This document shows, in pieces, positions 17,160 to 26,156 of a stretch of DNA of 64,000 nucleotides. A model generated the notes under the pieces. It did not search any database and was not told where the DNA came from. It saw nothing but the letters and a program-made list of their open reading frames with translations. Origin of the DNA: JAPLJM01 sp963708515. Lineage in GTDB: Bacteria; Desulfobacterota; Syntrophia; Syntrophales; Fen-1087. The first letter of the stretch is position 1; each line of letters starts with the position of its first letter. The stretch lies in assembly GCA_963708515.1 (NCBI GenBank), contig CAVPSX010000012.1, positions 485,321 through 549,320 on the forward strand, given 5' to 3'. A program made the position numbers and the translations under genes.

Positions 17160-20100
17160 GTTACCTCACGGGCCGGTATGGCCGCTTCCGTTCCTTCCTC
17201 ACGCACCCTAGCGATAAACCAGCGTTCTTCCTGGTTTCGCCCGCTCACCTCCGATAAAACGACCGAAAAACCCGCCTCAGCCAAAACGGCCATGATCTGA
17301 ACCTCCGTCCGGAAGCGGGATGGTTCCTTCCGGAATTTGATCCTCTCCGCCTCGATCCGTCTCTTCCACGGCCATCGCTTCCGGGACGGCATCGTGGCCC
17401 GAAGAACCAGCACCCCGTCGGGCCGCATGTTCTCACGGAGCCGTCGCAGGGTCAACCGCAGCGCCTCATCGGTCAGCATGTGGATCATATCGAGGATGAG
17501 GGCCGTATCGGCCTTTTCAGGCATCGCGGGCAGTTCGGGGGCTGCTCCGACCGTCACGGCGCCCCTGGTCCCAATGGCATAGGCGGCAAGGCGGACACGC
17601 CTCCCATCCGGTTCGATGCCATAAACCTTTGCCTGGGGGAACAGCTCCAGGAGCCATACCGCCGGAACGCCAAAACCGACGCCGATATCCAGGATGATTT
17701 TGGGATCTTTGACGAAATCCGCCAGGCGGGGAAACATGGGATCCAGCAGGATCTTGAAGCGGGCAAAGAGCCGCGGATACGCCTCCAGGCCCCGGTACCG
17801 CGCGACCGTGCGCCTCAGGTGCTCCTTCGATCCGGGCAATATGGCGCCCGTTGCGAAGGAAACGAAGGCGAAAGACCGTCTCAGGAGTGGGGGCGCAATC
17901 ATTACGGCGCCCAGAAAGGAATAGCCGATGCCCAGGGCCAGACCCAGACCGGCGCTCTGCAGCAGGACATTGCCTGACAGAGTAAGGACGACAAACCCCG
18001 TAAAGGTCGTGGCAAATGACAGAAAGACGGACAGGCGGATGAGTCCGAGGGACGGATGGTGTTCATCGAGGTAACGCTGGTGGGCGCGGACCAGATAGAG
18101 GGCGTAGTCCGTTCCCATGCCGATGACCACGGTGGCGACCATGAGGGTGGGGATGCCGAGGGGCTGTCCGAGAAGTTCAAGCGTCCCCAGCGTGCAGACG
18201 AGGGCAAACAGGGTCGGCGCCATGGCAATCACAGTGAGACGCCATTCGAGAAAATAGAGAAACACCGTCAGGACCGTGATGAGGCCTACGATCAAGGCCA
18301 TGTTGAGAAAAGCCGACAAGAGAAGCGCCCCCAGTCGCTGCGCAAAAAGGGCCGGATCAAACACTTTTGCCAATCCTGCAGCGCTGATGCGCTGATAAAA
18401 AGCCTCGCCCGCATAGGCCGTACCCGGTGTCACGGCCACCACCTGCCGCCAGGCAGCACCGTCGGGGGACGCTTTGACCCCCAGCAGGGCCAAAATCGGT
18501 TGGGAGCCGTCCCCCTCTATGCGGGTGACGTGCTGCTGCTGCAGCGCCCGGAAAAACGGTTCGAAGGCCTGAGGTGTAAATCCCAGCGGCCCCGACGCCT
18601 CGCGCATTGCCCCCTTGAGTCCGGCGATGCGCTCAGCATTCCAGAAGGATCGCCAGGCCGCTGTGTTGCTTGAAGCCCTTTCCTCTCCGGGAAAGATCAG
18701 GGAGGTGACAAAGAACTGGGCAATATGGCCGCGGGCCGCTTCTTCATCGAGGAAGGCCGCCAGTTTGTCGCTTTTTTGCTCAAAGTCATGGCGGTCCCGT
18801 CCTTCGACCATGAGATAGACGCTTGTGAAGATCTCCCCCCACACATCCCGGACCCGTTGATCCGCCTGGAGGGTTTCTTCGCTTACGGCATTCATGGCGC
18901 CGAGATCGATGCGGAAATCAGGTTTGGCGAAAAGCAGCATGAACGCCCCGAAGGCGATGGCGGCATAGACCTTCCACATGCCTTCGGCAGCGCATAGCCG
19001 GTCCACCAAGCGCTGCAGGGGCAGCCAGGGCTGACGTTTTGCCGGGGGCATGACCGGAAAGACCAGGGGGAAGACGGCATGAACAAAGATATAGGTGAAG
19101 ACAACGCCCAGGGCGGAGAACTGCCCGATCTGCATCAGGGCGGGAAACCCGCTGAAAGAGAGGAAGGCAAAGCTGACCGCCGTCGTCAGCATGGCCAGCA
19201 GTCCCAGGGACCAGACCTCCAGGGAGGTCTTCGAGCCCCGCGTTTCATGGGGGCGGTCGAGGAACAGCAGGTAGGCGAGGCCGTAGTCCACCGTAAAGGA
19301 GATGATGGCGCCACCAAAACCAATCGCCATCAGGGAGATGGTCCGGTGAAAAAGTGAAAAGACAAAAAGGGCCATCATGGTCCCGGCAAAGGCGGGCAGC
19401 AGAGCCAGCAGGCCGATCATGGGCCGCGGAAAGCTCGCCAGCAGCAATAATGCAATGAAGAAGGAAGAAAACAAGACCGCTCGTTTGACGCTCCGCCTGG
19501 CGCTTGTCTCATTGTCGAGGGCGGCCCGGTAGGCGCCGACGGGCGTGAGGGTCAGTCCGATTGCCGGACCGTATTTTTTCTCAAGTTCCCCCGCGATGTT
19601 TTCCATGAGCGAGGCGATCCTGCGGCCCTGACGCGTGTCCATGCCCGGCGTTGCCGGTTCGGCGACGATCAGGGCATGCTTCCCGTCCGCGGACACAAGC
19701 TGACCGTTCTGAATCCTTGCGCCTTTTGCGGGTGCCAGAGACGAGAATCGCGACAGGATCAGGTTTCGCAAGGCCAGGGGATCACGGGCCAAAAGCTCGG
19801 CCTGCCCGATCCCGCCGAGATCATGAAGCGAGGAGAATTGTTCCTGTAGGTTCCGGCGGACATTTTCCGGCGTCAGCAGAGGCGAGACGGTCGTTTCGAG
19901 GTCCCGGGCGCCGAAAAGGGCAGGCAGATGGTCGGCGATATGATCCAACAGCTCCGGCATGAGGCGGGTCACGTCCTGGAAGCCGACCTCCCGGAAGAGT
20001 CCGCTGTCGCGCATTCGGTCCTCGACCAGGCGCGCCCCTTCCATTAGGACGTCTGTTGTTCCGCGGCCGCAGAACACATCGACGACGACGCGGTCATAGA

Positions 20101-20278
20101 TGGGGTGATGGGTGATGATGTAGTGAGCGTCGGCCAGGACCGGGTCGTTCCGGGGCATGGCGTTGAGGACGTCCGCGTCGAACTGGAGCCGGTGGACGCC
20201 TGTTATAAAAAGCCCCAGAGTCGCAAGGACAAGCAGTCCCGCCAGGAACCATCTCCAGGCATATCTGTTTATTTTCAT
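17156..20278 (-). CDS. MMPL/RND-family exporter fused to a SAM methyltransferase
   Basis: 1040 residues. One membrane helix at the N-terminus (WFLAGLLVLATLGLFITGV), a periplasmic loop (~30-270), a bundle of helices (~270-440), a second loop (~450-670), a second bundle (~680-830), then a cytosolic class I methyltransferase (~845-1010) with SAM motif ILDIGVGFGVPAVWLLE near 862 and GIEPDGRR and LILDMIHM after it. MMPL exporters of aryl-polyene-like clusters flip acyl products across the membrane; a fused methyltransferase is not the usual form. Overlaps the acyltransferase gene by four bases and is divergent from the ketosynthase genes. The frame is unbroken across the linker, so the fusion is not a frameshift artefact. 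Confidence 0.88.
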   Translation of the reverse strand: MKINRYAWRWFLAGLLVLATLGLFITGVHRLQFDADVLNAMPRNDPVLADAHYIITHHPIYDRVVVDVFCGRGTTDVLMEGARLVEDRMRDSGLFREVGFQDVTRLMPELLDHIADHLPALFGARDLETTVSPLLTPENVRRNLQEQFSSLHDLGGIGQAELLARDPLALRNLILSRFSSLAPAKGARIQNGQLVSADGKHALIVAEPATPGMDTRQGRRIASLMENIAGELEKKYGPAIGLTLTPVGAYRAALDNETSARRSVKRAVLFSSFFIALLLLASFPRPMIGLLALLPAFAGTMMALFVFSLFHRTISLMAIGFGGAIISFTVDYGLAYLLFLDRPHETRGSKTSLEVWSLGLLAMLTTAVSFAFLSFSGFPALMQIGQFSALGVVFTYIFVHAVFPLVFPVMPPAKRQPWLPLQRLVDRLCAAEGMWKVYAAIAFGAFMLLFAKPDFRIDLGAMNAVSEETLQADQRVRDVWGEIFTSVYLMVEGRDRHDFEQKSDKLAAFLDEEAARGHIAQFFVTSLIFPGEERASSNTAAWRSFWNAERIAGLKGAMREASGPLGFTPQAFEPFFRALQQQHVTRIEGDGSQPILALLGVKASPDGAAWRQVVAVTPGTAYAGEAFYQRISAAGLAKVFDPALFAQRLGALLLSAFLNMALIVGLITVLTVFLYFLEWRLTVIAMAPTLFALVCTLGTLELLGQPLGIPTLMVATVVIGMGTDYALYLVRAHQRYLDEHHPSLGLIRLSVFLSFATTFTGFVVLTLSGNVLLQSAGLGLALGIGYSFLGAVMIAPPLLRRSFAFVSFATGAILPGSKEHLRRTVARYRGLEAYPRLFARFKILLDPMFPRLADFVKDPKIILDIGVGFGVPAVWLLELFPQAKVYGIEPDGRRVRLAAYAIGTRGAVTVGAAPELPAMPEKADTALILDMIHMLTDEALRLTLRRLRENMRPDGVLVLRATMPSRKRWPWKRRIEAERIKFRKEPSRFRTEVQIMAVLAEAGFSVVLSEVSGRNQEERWFIARVREEGTEAAIPAREVT

Positions 20279-20479
20279 GGGATAAATCGCCGATTTCCTT
20301 TAAAATATTGGTCCCCGGATGTTCATACACGAAGATTCCCCCTTTCGCAATGGATTTTCAAAATGGTTGAGGACTGAAGGCCGCGGGGAAAATGCTTTTC
20401 AAGCTTCCGTCTAAACAGTTGACTTTTTATTCCGCCCCATTTAAGTTTCAACCATAAAAATCTCCATTGATGGTTTATT
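20279..20479. promoter_or_regulatory. Divergent promoter region of the exporter and ketosynthase operons
   Basis: Two hundred bases between oppositely oriented operons. On the plus strand TTGACT (20,419-20,424) with a 17-base spacer to TAAGTT is a weak sigma-70 candidate for the ketosynthase gene. Sharing one region would let a single regulator control both arms; no operator is recognised. Confidence 0.35.
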
Positions 20480-21736
20480 TTGAATAAAACGAAACGCATT
20501 GTCATCACCGGCCTGGGCACGATCAATGCCATTGCCGCAAATGTTCCGGAATTTGCCCAGTCCCTGCAGGAAGGGATTTGCGGCATCAGGGACGTCGATC
20601 TGTTCGACACGGCCGGATGCCGCGCCCATACCGGCGGACAGATCAGGGATTTCAACGCCCGCCGCATTATTCCCCCCGAATATTCCCTTAAGAGGATGTC
20701 ACGGGCGGACCGCCTGTGCTTTGCCGCCGCCCTCGAGGCCCTCCGCAACGCCGGTCTTTATCCGCCAAGCCCCGCAGTCAAGGAGGACATGGGCGTAGCC
20801 ATCGGAGGGGGCTCCGGCGGCCTTCTTGAGGCGGAGGGGTTTTACGGCGACGTGTTGCGGAGAGGAAGTCAGCACGCGCGCTTTTCCAAGCTCTCCAGCG
20901 TCTATTGCACGTCATCGGCGGACCGGCTGGCCGCCCATCTGGGTTTGATGGGGCCGAAAATCACGCTCATGACGGCCTGTTCGGCCGGGGCCACGGTTCT
21001 GGGCCATAGCCGGGACCTGATACGCGACGGACAGGTGTCCATCATGCTGGCCGGTGGGGTGGAGCCCATGTGCCGGCTGACCTATGCCTCGTTCAGCGCC
21101 CTGAAATCTCTGGCGCCGGACGTCTGCCGTCCCTTTGACCGGAACCGCGCCGGCCTGTCCCTGGGCGAGGCGGCTGCGATCATGGTCCTGGAACCCCTTG
21201 CAGCGGCTTTGGCCAGGGGGGCAAAAATCTACGGTGAAATCCTGGGCTACGGTGTGACCTGCGATTCCCATCACATGACGGCACCCGACGAGCAGGGCTC
21301 CGGCGCCGTCCGCGCCATGCAGGCTGCCCTGGCGGACAGCGGCCTTTCCGCCGGCGATATTGACTACATCAACGCCCACGGCACGGCAACGCCGGTCAAC
21401 GACGTCACTGAAACGAAGGCCATCAAGGAGGTCTTCGGCAAGCGGGCCTATGCCATCCCGGTCAGCTCCACGAAGGCCATGACGGGTCATACGCTGGCCG
21501 CGTCCGGCGCCCTGGAAGGCATTGTTTCCGTTCTGGCATTGGCCCGGGGCTTTGTTCCACCCACTCTGCATTATCAGGACGCCGATCCCTTGTGCGATCT
21601 GGATTATGTCACGGAAGGCACCAGGCGAGGCACTCTGCGCACGGTCCTGTCCAATTCCTTCGCCTTTGGGGGAAACAACACGACCGTTATTTTCGGCGAA
21701 TATCGGAAGGGGGACAGCGACGATGAGCCCAGATGA
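20480..21736 (+). CDS. Beta-ketoacyl synthase (FabF/type II PKS-like, active KS)
   Basis: A 418-residue ketosynthase with the full Cys-His-His triad: Cys167 in MTACSAGA, His300 in NAHGTATPVND and His337 in TKAMTGHTLA, plus the C-terminal FAFGGNN. It condenses an acyl chain with malonyl-ACP. The only start that keeps the conserved KRIVITGLG opening is a TTG at 20,480 with a poor ribosome-binding site. It overlaps by 14 bases the next gene, a KS homologue without catalytic residues, so the pair looks like a KS/chain-length-factor heterodimer. ACP, ketoreductase and dehydratase genes are absent from the window. Confidence 0.92.
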   Translation: MNKTKRIVITGLGTINAIAANVPEFAQSLQEGICGIRDVDLFDTAGCRAHTGGQIRDFNARRIIPPEYSLKRMSRADRLCFAAALEALRNAGLYPPSPAVKEDMGVAIGGGSGGLLEAEGFYGDVLRRGSQHARFSKLSSVYCTSSADRLAAHLGLMGPKITLMTACSAGATVLGHSRDLIRDGQVSIMLAGGVEPMCRLTYASFSALKSLAPDVCRPFDRNRAGLSLGEAAAIMVLEPLAAALARGAKIYGEILGYGVTCDSHHMTAPDEQGSGAVRAMQAALADSGLSAGDIDYINAHGTATPVNDVTETKAIKEVFGKRAYAIPVSSTKAMTGHTLAASGALEGIVSVLALARGFVPPTLHYQDADPLCDLDYVTEGTRRGTLRTVLSNSFAFGGNNTTVIFGEYRKGDSDDEPR

Positions 21737-22988
21737 GCCAATCCGACATGCCGGGGAATCCCAGAGGGTGGTCGTCACGGGCCTGGGCATGGTCACGCCG
21801 CTGGGCATCGGCAAGGCGGCCTTCAGCGAGCACCTCTTTGCGGGAACCGGCGCCGTTTCGGAAGTTACATTGTTTGATACCGCCGCTTTTCCCTCCCATC
21901 TTGCGGCGGAAGTGAAGCAATTCTCGCCCCGTGATTTCATCTCCATCAAGAACCTGCGGCGCATGGACAAACTCTCCCTACTGACAACGGCCGCCGCCCG
22001 CCTTGCCCTGGAAGATGCGGGCCTTGTCGTGGACGGCGCCAACCGCGACCGCACGGGCATCATCCTGGGGACCTCCTTCGGACCGACGGACGTCACCGCC
22101 CAACTGGCTGAAATCCTGATCATGAAGGGTCCGCCCTTTGTCAACCCCATCATTGTCCCGAATACCGTCATGAATGCCCCTGCGGGACACGCTTCCATCG
22201 AGCTGGGGTTTCGCGGCGTCAATACGACCGTCACCCAGTACGCCGTGTCCGGGGAAACGGCCCTGGCCTATGCCGTCATGGAGATTCGTCGCGGCAGCGC
22301 TGATTATATCCTTGCCGGCGGCGCCGATATCCTGTCGCCCTTCTATTATGAGGCGCTGACAAAATTCCGCGCCCTCTCCCCCCTGGATGGCAACCCGGAG
22401 GGCTGCCGGCCCTTCGATAAAACCGGAAACGGCGCAGTCGCCGGAGAAGGATGCGGTCTGCTTTGCATGGAGAGTTTAGCCTCCGCGCTGAAAAGGGGCC
22501 GCCGGCCTTACTGTGAAATAACAGGCGTGGGAATGGGGTCCTCGCCTGCAGCCCCGATGGACTGGCCGCATGATCCGGCAGGCGCGTCACGCACGATCCG
22601 GCTGGCTTTGAAGAATGCAGGCCTTGCTGCAGGCGACATTCAGGCGGTTTCGGCTGCTGCGAACGGCGGCAGTATCCTGGATGCCATGGAAGCATCCGCC
22701 TATGGGGATCTGTTTGACGGCGCAGAAGGGGGCCCTTGGATTACCTCCCTGAAGGGCGCCGTCGGCGAGAGCTTTTCCGGAGGCGGCATCCGTGCCTGCG
22801 CCCTGGCCCTGTCAGTAGAGCAAGGGGCGCTGCCCCCGACGGTCGGGCTTTCTGATCCCATAAGGCCACTGTCTTTCGTCAGGGGCAGGACCAACACCAT
22901 GAATATCGAACATGCCCTGCTCGCCGGGATTTCTTTTGGCGGGACGTATGTCCAGATTATCTTTTCCGGTTATCATTGCCGGCAGTAA
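21723..22988 (+). CDS. Chain-length-factor-like ketosynthase (catalytically dead)
   Basis: About 421 residues with the KS fold (VVVTGLGMVTPLG start, GCRPFDKTGNGAVAGEG, ISFGGTYVQI end), but every catalytic residue is lost. The nucleophile loop reads TQYAVSGETA (Val for Cys), the first His region reads SAAANGGSIL (no AHGT), and the second reads SLKGAVGESFSGG (no GH). This is the pattern of KS-beta/CLF subunits in type II PKS and aryl-polyene systems, which set chain length with an active KS partner. ATG at 21,723 lies inside the last codons of the KS gene. A hairpin follows at 23,031. Confidence 0.88.
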   Translation: MSPDEPIRHAGESQRVVVTGLGMVTPLGIGKAAFSEHLFAGTGAVSEVTLFDTAAFPSHLAAEVKQFSPRDFISIKNLRRMDKLSLLTTAAARLALEDAGLVVDGANRDRTGIILGTSFGPTDVTAQLAEILIMKGPPFVNPIIVPNTVMNAPAGHASIELGFRGVNTTVTQYAVSGETALAYAVMEIRRGSADYILAGGADILSPFYYEALTKFRALSPLDGNPEGCRPFDKTGNGAVAGEGCGLLCMESLASALKRGRRPYCEITGVGMGSSPAAPMDWPHDPAGASRTIRLALKNAGLAAGDIQAVSAAANGGSILDAMEASAYGDLFDGAEGGPWITSLKGAVGESFSGGGIRACALALSVEQGALPPTVGLSDPIRPLSFVRGRTNTMNIEHALLAGISFGGTYVQIIFSGYHCRQ

Positions 22989-23030
22989 CCCCGGAAGCAC
23001 ACCCTGAACTTTCTTATCACAGTCAAAAAT

Positions 23031-23063
23031 CAAGGGGTTACAGAAGAAATCTGCAACCCCTTG
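23031..23063 (+). terminator. Stem-loop after the ketosynthase pair
   Basis: CAAGGGGTTACAG pairs with CTGCAACCCCTTG (12 of 13 bases) around a 7-base loop. No T-run follows, so it may be a processing or attenuating hairpin rather than a classic terminator. Confidence 0.5.
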
Positions 23064-23131
23064 AATTTCTGGTGGTGCTTGCAGTCAACTGCGAACCAGT
23101 CTCTATACCAAATTCCCTTTAAAATCTACCT

Positions 23132-24046
23132 TAATTTAAGGTAATTGATCTCATCCTGGCACCTGTGATAATGGTGCCATATGGACTTAAATACCTACTA
23201 TGATTTAGTATCCAGTGAGAACAAAGCTTACAGGTATCTGTCTAAAAAATGCCTCAAAAATGGACATCGGATTTGTCCCCGCTGCCAATGCAGAAAACGG
23301 TACAAACTCGGAGATGGCAGATACCGCTGTTCCCGGTGTAAATACACTTTCCGTGAATTTGCCGGTCGCTGGATCAACCATGGACGCTTGAGCTGTATTC
23401 AGTGGCTGTCCATCCTCAAGCTCTTTGAACTGGAAGTATCGGTCCACAAGATGGCCAAACAGATGAAAATGACGTATAAGGCCGTCTATGGCGCCGTGAA
23501 CACGATCCGCATGAGCATTCTGAGCCATGCCGAAGATGCAGCCTCTCTTCTGGGTGGTGAGATCGAACTGGACGAGGCCTACTTCGGCGGCAGACGGAAA
23601 GGCAACCGGGGAAGAAGTGCAGCCGGCAAGGTCCCCGTCTTCGGTATTCTCGAGAGAGACGGCCTGGTCCAGGTGAATGTCGTGCCCAATGTCACGGCGG
23701 AAACCTTGCTGGGGCTCACCGTCAAGAAGGTTCGCAGGGGGGTCTGTCGTTTATACGGACAAGTTCAAAAGCTATGACAGCCTCATGTTCTGCGGATACC
23801 GGCATCTGAAGGTGGACCATGGGAAATATTTCTCTTCCGGCAAGGTCTACATCAACGGCATGGAGGGATTCTGGAGCTGGGCCAAGGAACGATTCATCAA
23901 GCACCATGGCGTCTCCAGGGAGTATTTCCCTCTTTATTTGAAAGAGCTGGAGTTTCGATATAATCATCGAAACGCCGATATCTTCGATCAGGTAGCCAAA
24001 TACCTGTGCAATCTGGTGCCAGAAAAGGACTAATTACCAAATATTA
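23132..24046 (+). mobile_element. IS1595/ISXO2-like insertion sequence
   Basis: The left end (23,132-23,161, TAATTTAAGGTAATTGATCT then CATCCTGGCA) and the right end (24,017-24,046, reverse complement TAATATTTGGTAATTAGTCC then TTTTCTGGCA) agree at about 20 of 30 positions, so they are terminal inverted repeats around one transposase gene. The shared GGTAATT probably marks the true tips (23,140 and 24,038). I could not find a convincing target-site duplication next to them. Confidence 0.75.
23181..24033 (+). pseudogene. IS1595-family transposase, frameshifted at a G6 tract
   Basis: N-terminal zinc-ribbon (CPRCQCRKRYKLGDGRYRCSRC), then an ISXO2-like DDE domain: ELDEAYFGGRRKGNRGR, VYTDKFKSYD, and GMEGFWSWAKERFIKHHGV near the end. 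The frame changes at AGGGGGGTC (about 23,737-23,745): the first part runs to KVRRG, and SVVYTDKFKS continues in the next frame. One G fewer would restore a ~284-residue transposase. This is a decayed copy, a homopolymer error, or much less likely programmed +1 slippage. Confidence 0.8.
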
Positions 24047-24154
24047 TATCACCTCATAAAATCCTGTCCGCACAAATGAAATTATCTGGTTTTGTTACTT
24101 GACATAAAATATCTTTTAATAATAGGCTCTTTAATATTTGTGGAGATTTTCAAG

Positions 24155-26035
24155 ATGCCCATAGACCATTGGCGCGGTGTTTATCCTCATAAGTTTGCCA
24201 CAAAAGATGAAGTCTTTGATCATATTCACAGAGGCAATACAATCTTCATTGGTTCGGCTTGTGCCGAACCTCAGTACCTTGTTCAGGGATTGATCAGCTA
24301 TGTAGAGTCGAAGCCCAAGGCATTCTTCGACGCAGAAGTGATCCATGTGAGAACCCTGGGAGTTGCCCCCTACACTCATGAGAAGTACAAACAGAACTTC
24401 CGCCATAACTCTTTTTTCATCGGTGATAGCACGCGCGATGCGGTCAATACAGGTCTGGCGGATTATACGCCGATCTTTCTATCTCAGGTTCCCCGGTTGA
24501 TCAGCAGGGGGCTGGCCACGATTGATGTGGCCCTCATCCAGACCTCTCCGCCCGATATTCATGGCTTTATGAGCTTGGGGTTGAGTGTGGATATCGTCAT
24601 GTCGGCCGTGAATCATGCCTCCGTGGTCATCACCCAGGTCAATTCCCGCATGCCCCGGGTCCACGGTGATACCTTCATTCACATGGATGATGTTGATTTT
24701 GTTATACATTACGACGAGGAGCTTTTGGAGTATACGACCAAGGCTGATACCGAGATCACGCAGCGGATCGGGAAATACGTGGCGCGCCTGGTTGAAGACG
24801 GTGATACAATTCAGGTGGGCTATGGGAGCATCCCCAACGCCATTCTCACGAATCTCTCAGAAAAAAAACATCTTGGCATCCACACCGAGCTCATCAGTGA
24901 TGGAATCGTCGAGCTCATGAAGAAGGGCGTCATCGACAATACTTGCAAAAAAGTGAACCGGGGCAAGACGGTGGCTACCTTTTGCATGGGCAAACGCGCC
25001 AGTTATGAATATCTTCATGACAACCCATCCATTGAGTTTCATACCATCGACTATACCAATAACCCCATCGTCATCGCCCAGCATGATAACATGGTGGCCA
25101 TCAACAGCGCGCTAGAAATCGACCTTACCGGTCAGGCCACGGCTGAGTCCATCGGCAAGACCTTTCACAGCGGCGTCGGCGGACAGGCGGATTTCATGCG
25201 GGGAGTCCCACTTTCAGAAGGAGGAAAAACTATTCTGGTTCTCCAATCCACAGCCGCTCATGATACGGTTTCTCGGATCGTCCCTTTTCTCGGGGAGGGA
25301 GCCGGTGCCACCCTCATCCGGGGGGATATCCATTATGTCGTCACGGAATACGGGATCACCTATCTTCATGGAAAGAGCATTCGCGAGCGGGCGATGGATC
25401 TCATTGGCATTGCACATCCGAAGTTTCGCCCCTGGCTCATTTCCGAAGCAAAAAAAGCCGGCTTTATTTACCAGAACCAAGCCTTTATCCCAGGCGAAAA
25501 GGGTATATATCCCGAAGAGCTTGAAACGTACAAAACGACAAAAGCCGGTTTCAATGTTCATTTCAGACCCATAAAAATCAGCGATGAACCTTTGCTGAAG
25601 GACTTCATTTATTCCCTATCAGATCAGAGCCTCTACCGAAGATTTATGTCTGCTCGGCTCGACATGCCTCATGACCGACTCCAGGATTTGGTTGTTATCG
25701 ACTATTCAAGGGAAACGGCAATCCTGGCTGTTGTCGGTGAAAAAGAAAAAGAATCAATTGTCGGTGTCGGGCGGTTCTTTATTGACCCGGATACGCACAC
25801 GGCGGAGATTGCCTTTGCCGTTCACGACAACTATCAGCAAAAGGGCATCGGTACGGAGTTGCTTTCTTATCTCACCTATCTGGGCAAGCGGCAAGGCCTC
25901 CTGGGCTTCACGGCAGATGTTTTCTCAGATAATATCCCCATGCTGCACGTCTTTGAAAAAGGCGGGTTTGATATAGAAAAAAGAACAATCGCCGGCGTCA
26001 GTGAGTTGAAGATGACCTTCAGAGATAAAGTATGA
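24155..26035 (+). CDS. Acetyl-CoA hydrolase/CoA-transferase fused to a GNAT acetyltransferase domain
   Basis: About 626 residues from MPIDHWRGVYPHKF. Residues 1-440 are a family I CoA-transferase/acetyl-CoA hydrolase: the active-site glutamate is expected in INSALEIDLTGQ, followed by GVGGQADFMRG and YVVTEYGITYLHGKS. Residues ~465-620 are a GNAT domain (FRPIKISDEP, EIAFAVHDNYQQKGIGTELL acetyl-CoA loop, ADVFSDNIPMLHVFEKGGF). It would move CoA between acyl groups, with the GNAT part acetylating proteins or the enzyme itself; the second role is inference from similar fusions. The start follows TGGAG; a longer open frame from 24,092 lacks a ribosome-binding site. A strong bidirectional terminator follows. 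Confidence 0.9.
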   Translation: MPIDHWRGVYPHKFATKDEVFDHIHRGNTIFIGSACAEPQYLVQGLISYVESKPKAFFDAEVIHVRTLGVAPYTHEKYKQNFRHNSFFIGDSTRDAVNTGLADYTPIFLSQVPRLISRGLATIDVALIQTSPPDIHGFMSLGLSVDIVMSAVNHASVVITQVNSRMPRVHGDTFIHMDDVDFVIHYDEELLEYTTKADTEITQRIGKYVARLVEDGDTIQVGYGSIPNAILTNLSEKKHLGIHTELISDGIVELMKKGVIDNTCKKVNRGKTVATFCMGKRASYEYLHDNPSIEFHTIDYTNNPIVIAQHDNMVAINSALEIDLTGQATAESIGKTFHSGVGGQADFMRGVPLSEGGKTILVLQSTAAHDTVSRIVPFLGEGAGATLIRGDIHYVVTEYGITYLHGKSIRERAMDLIGIAHPKFRPWLISEAKKAGFIYQNQAFIPGEKGIYPEELETYKTTKAGFNVHFRPIKISDEPLLKDFIYSLSDQSLYRRFMSARLDMPHDRLQDLVVIDYSRETAILAVVGEKEKESIVGVGRFFIDPDTHTAEIAFAVHDNYQQKGIGTELLSYLTYLGKRQGLLGFTADVFSDNIPMLHVFEKGGFDIEKRTIAGVSELKMTFRDKV

Positions 26036-26088
26036 CAGGGGTTTTGTTATCCCCCGTGTCGTCTGTTAGACCATGACATGAACGCCAA

Positions 26089-26133
26089 CAAGAAAAAGCC
26101 GCTTGGGCTTATAATCGAAGCGGCTTTTTCTTG
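26089..26133. terminator. Bidirectional intrinsic terminator
   Basis: CAAGAAAAAGCCGCTT pairs perfectly with AAGCGGCTTTTTCTTG across a 13-base loop, with T-rich flanks in both directions. It lies between the converging CoA-transferase and cytidylate-kinase-like genes and would end both. Confidence 0.9.
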
Positions 26134-26156
26134 ATAAACATCTTCCCGATCATCTT

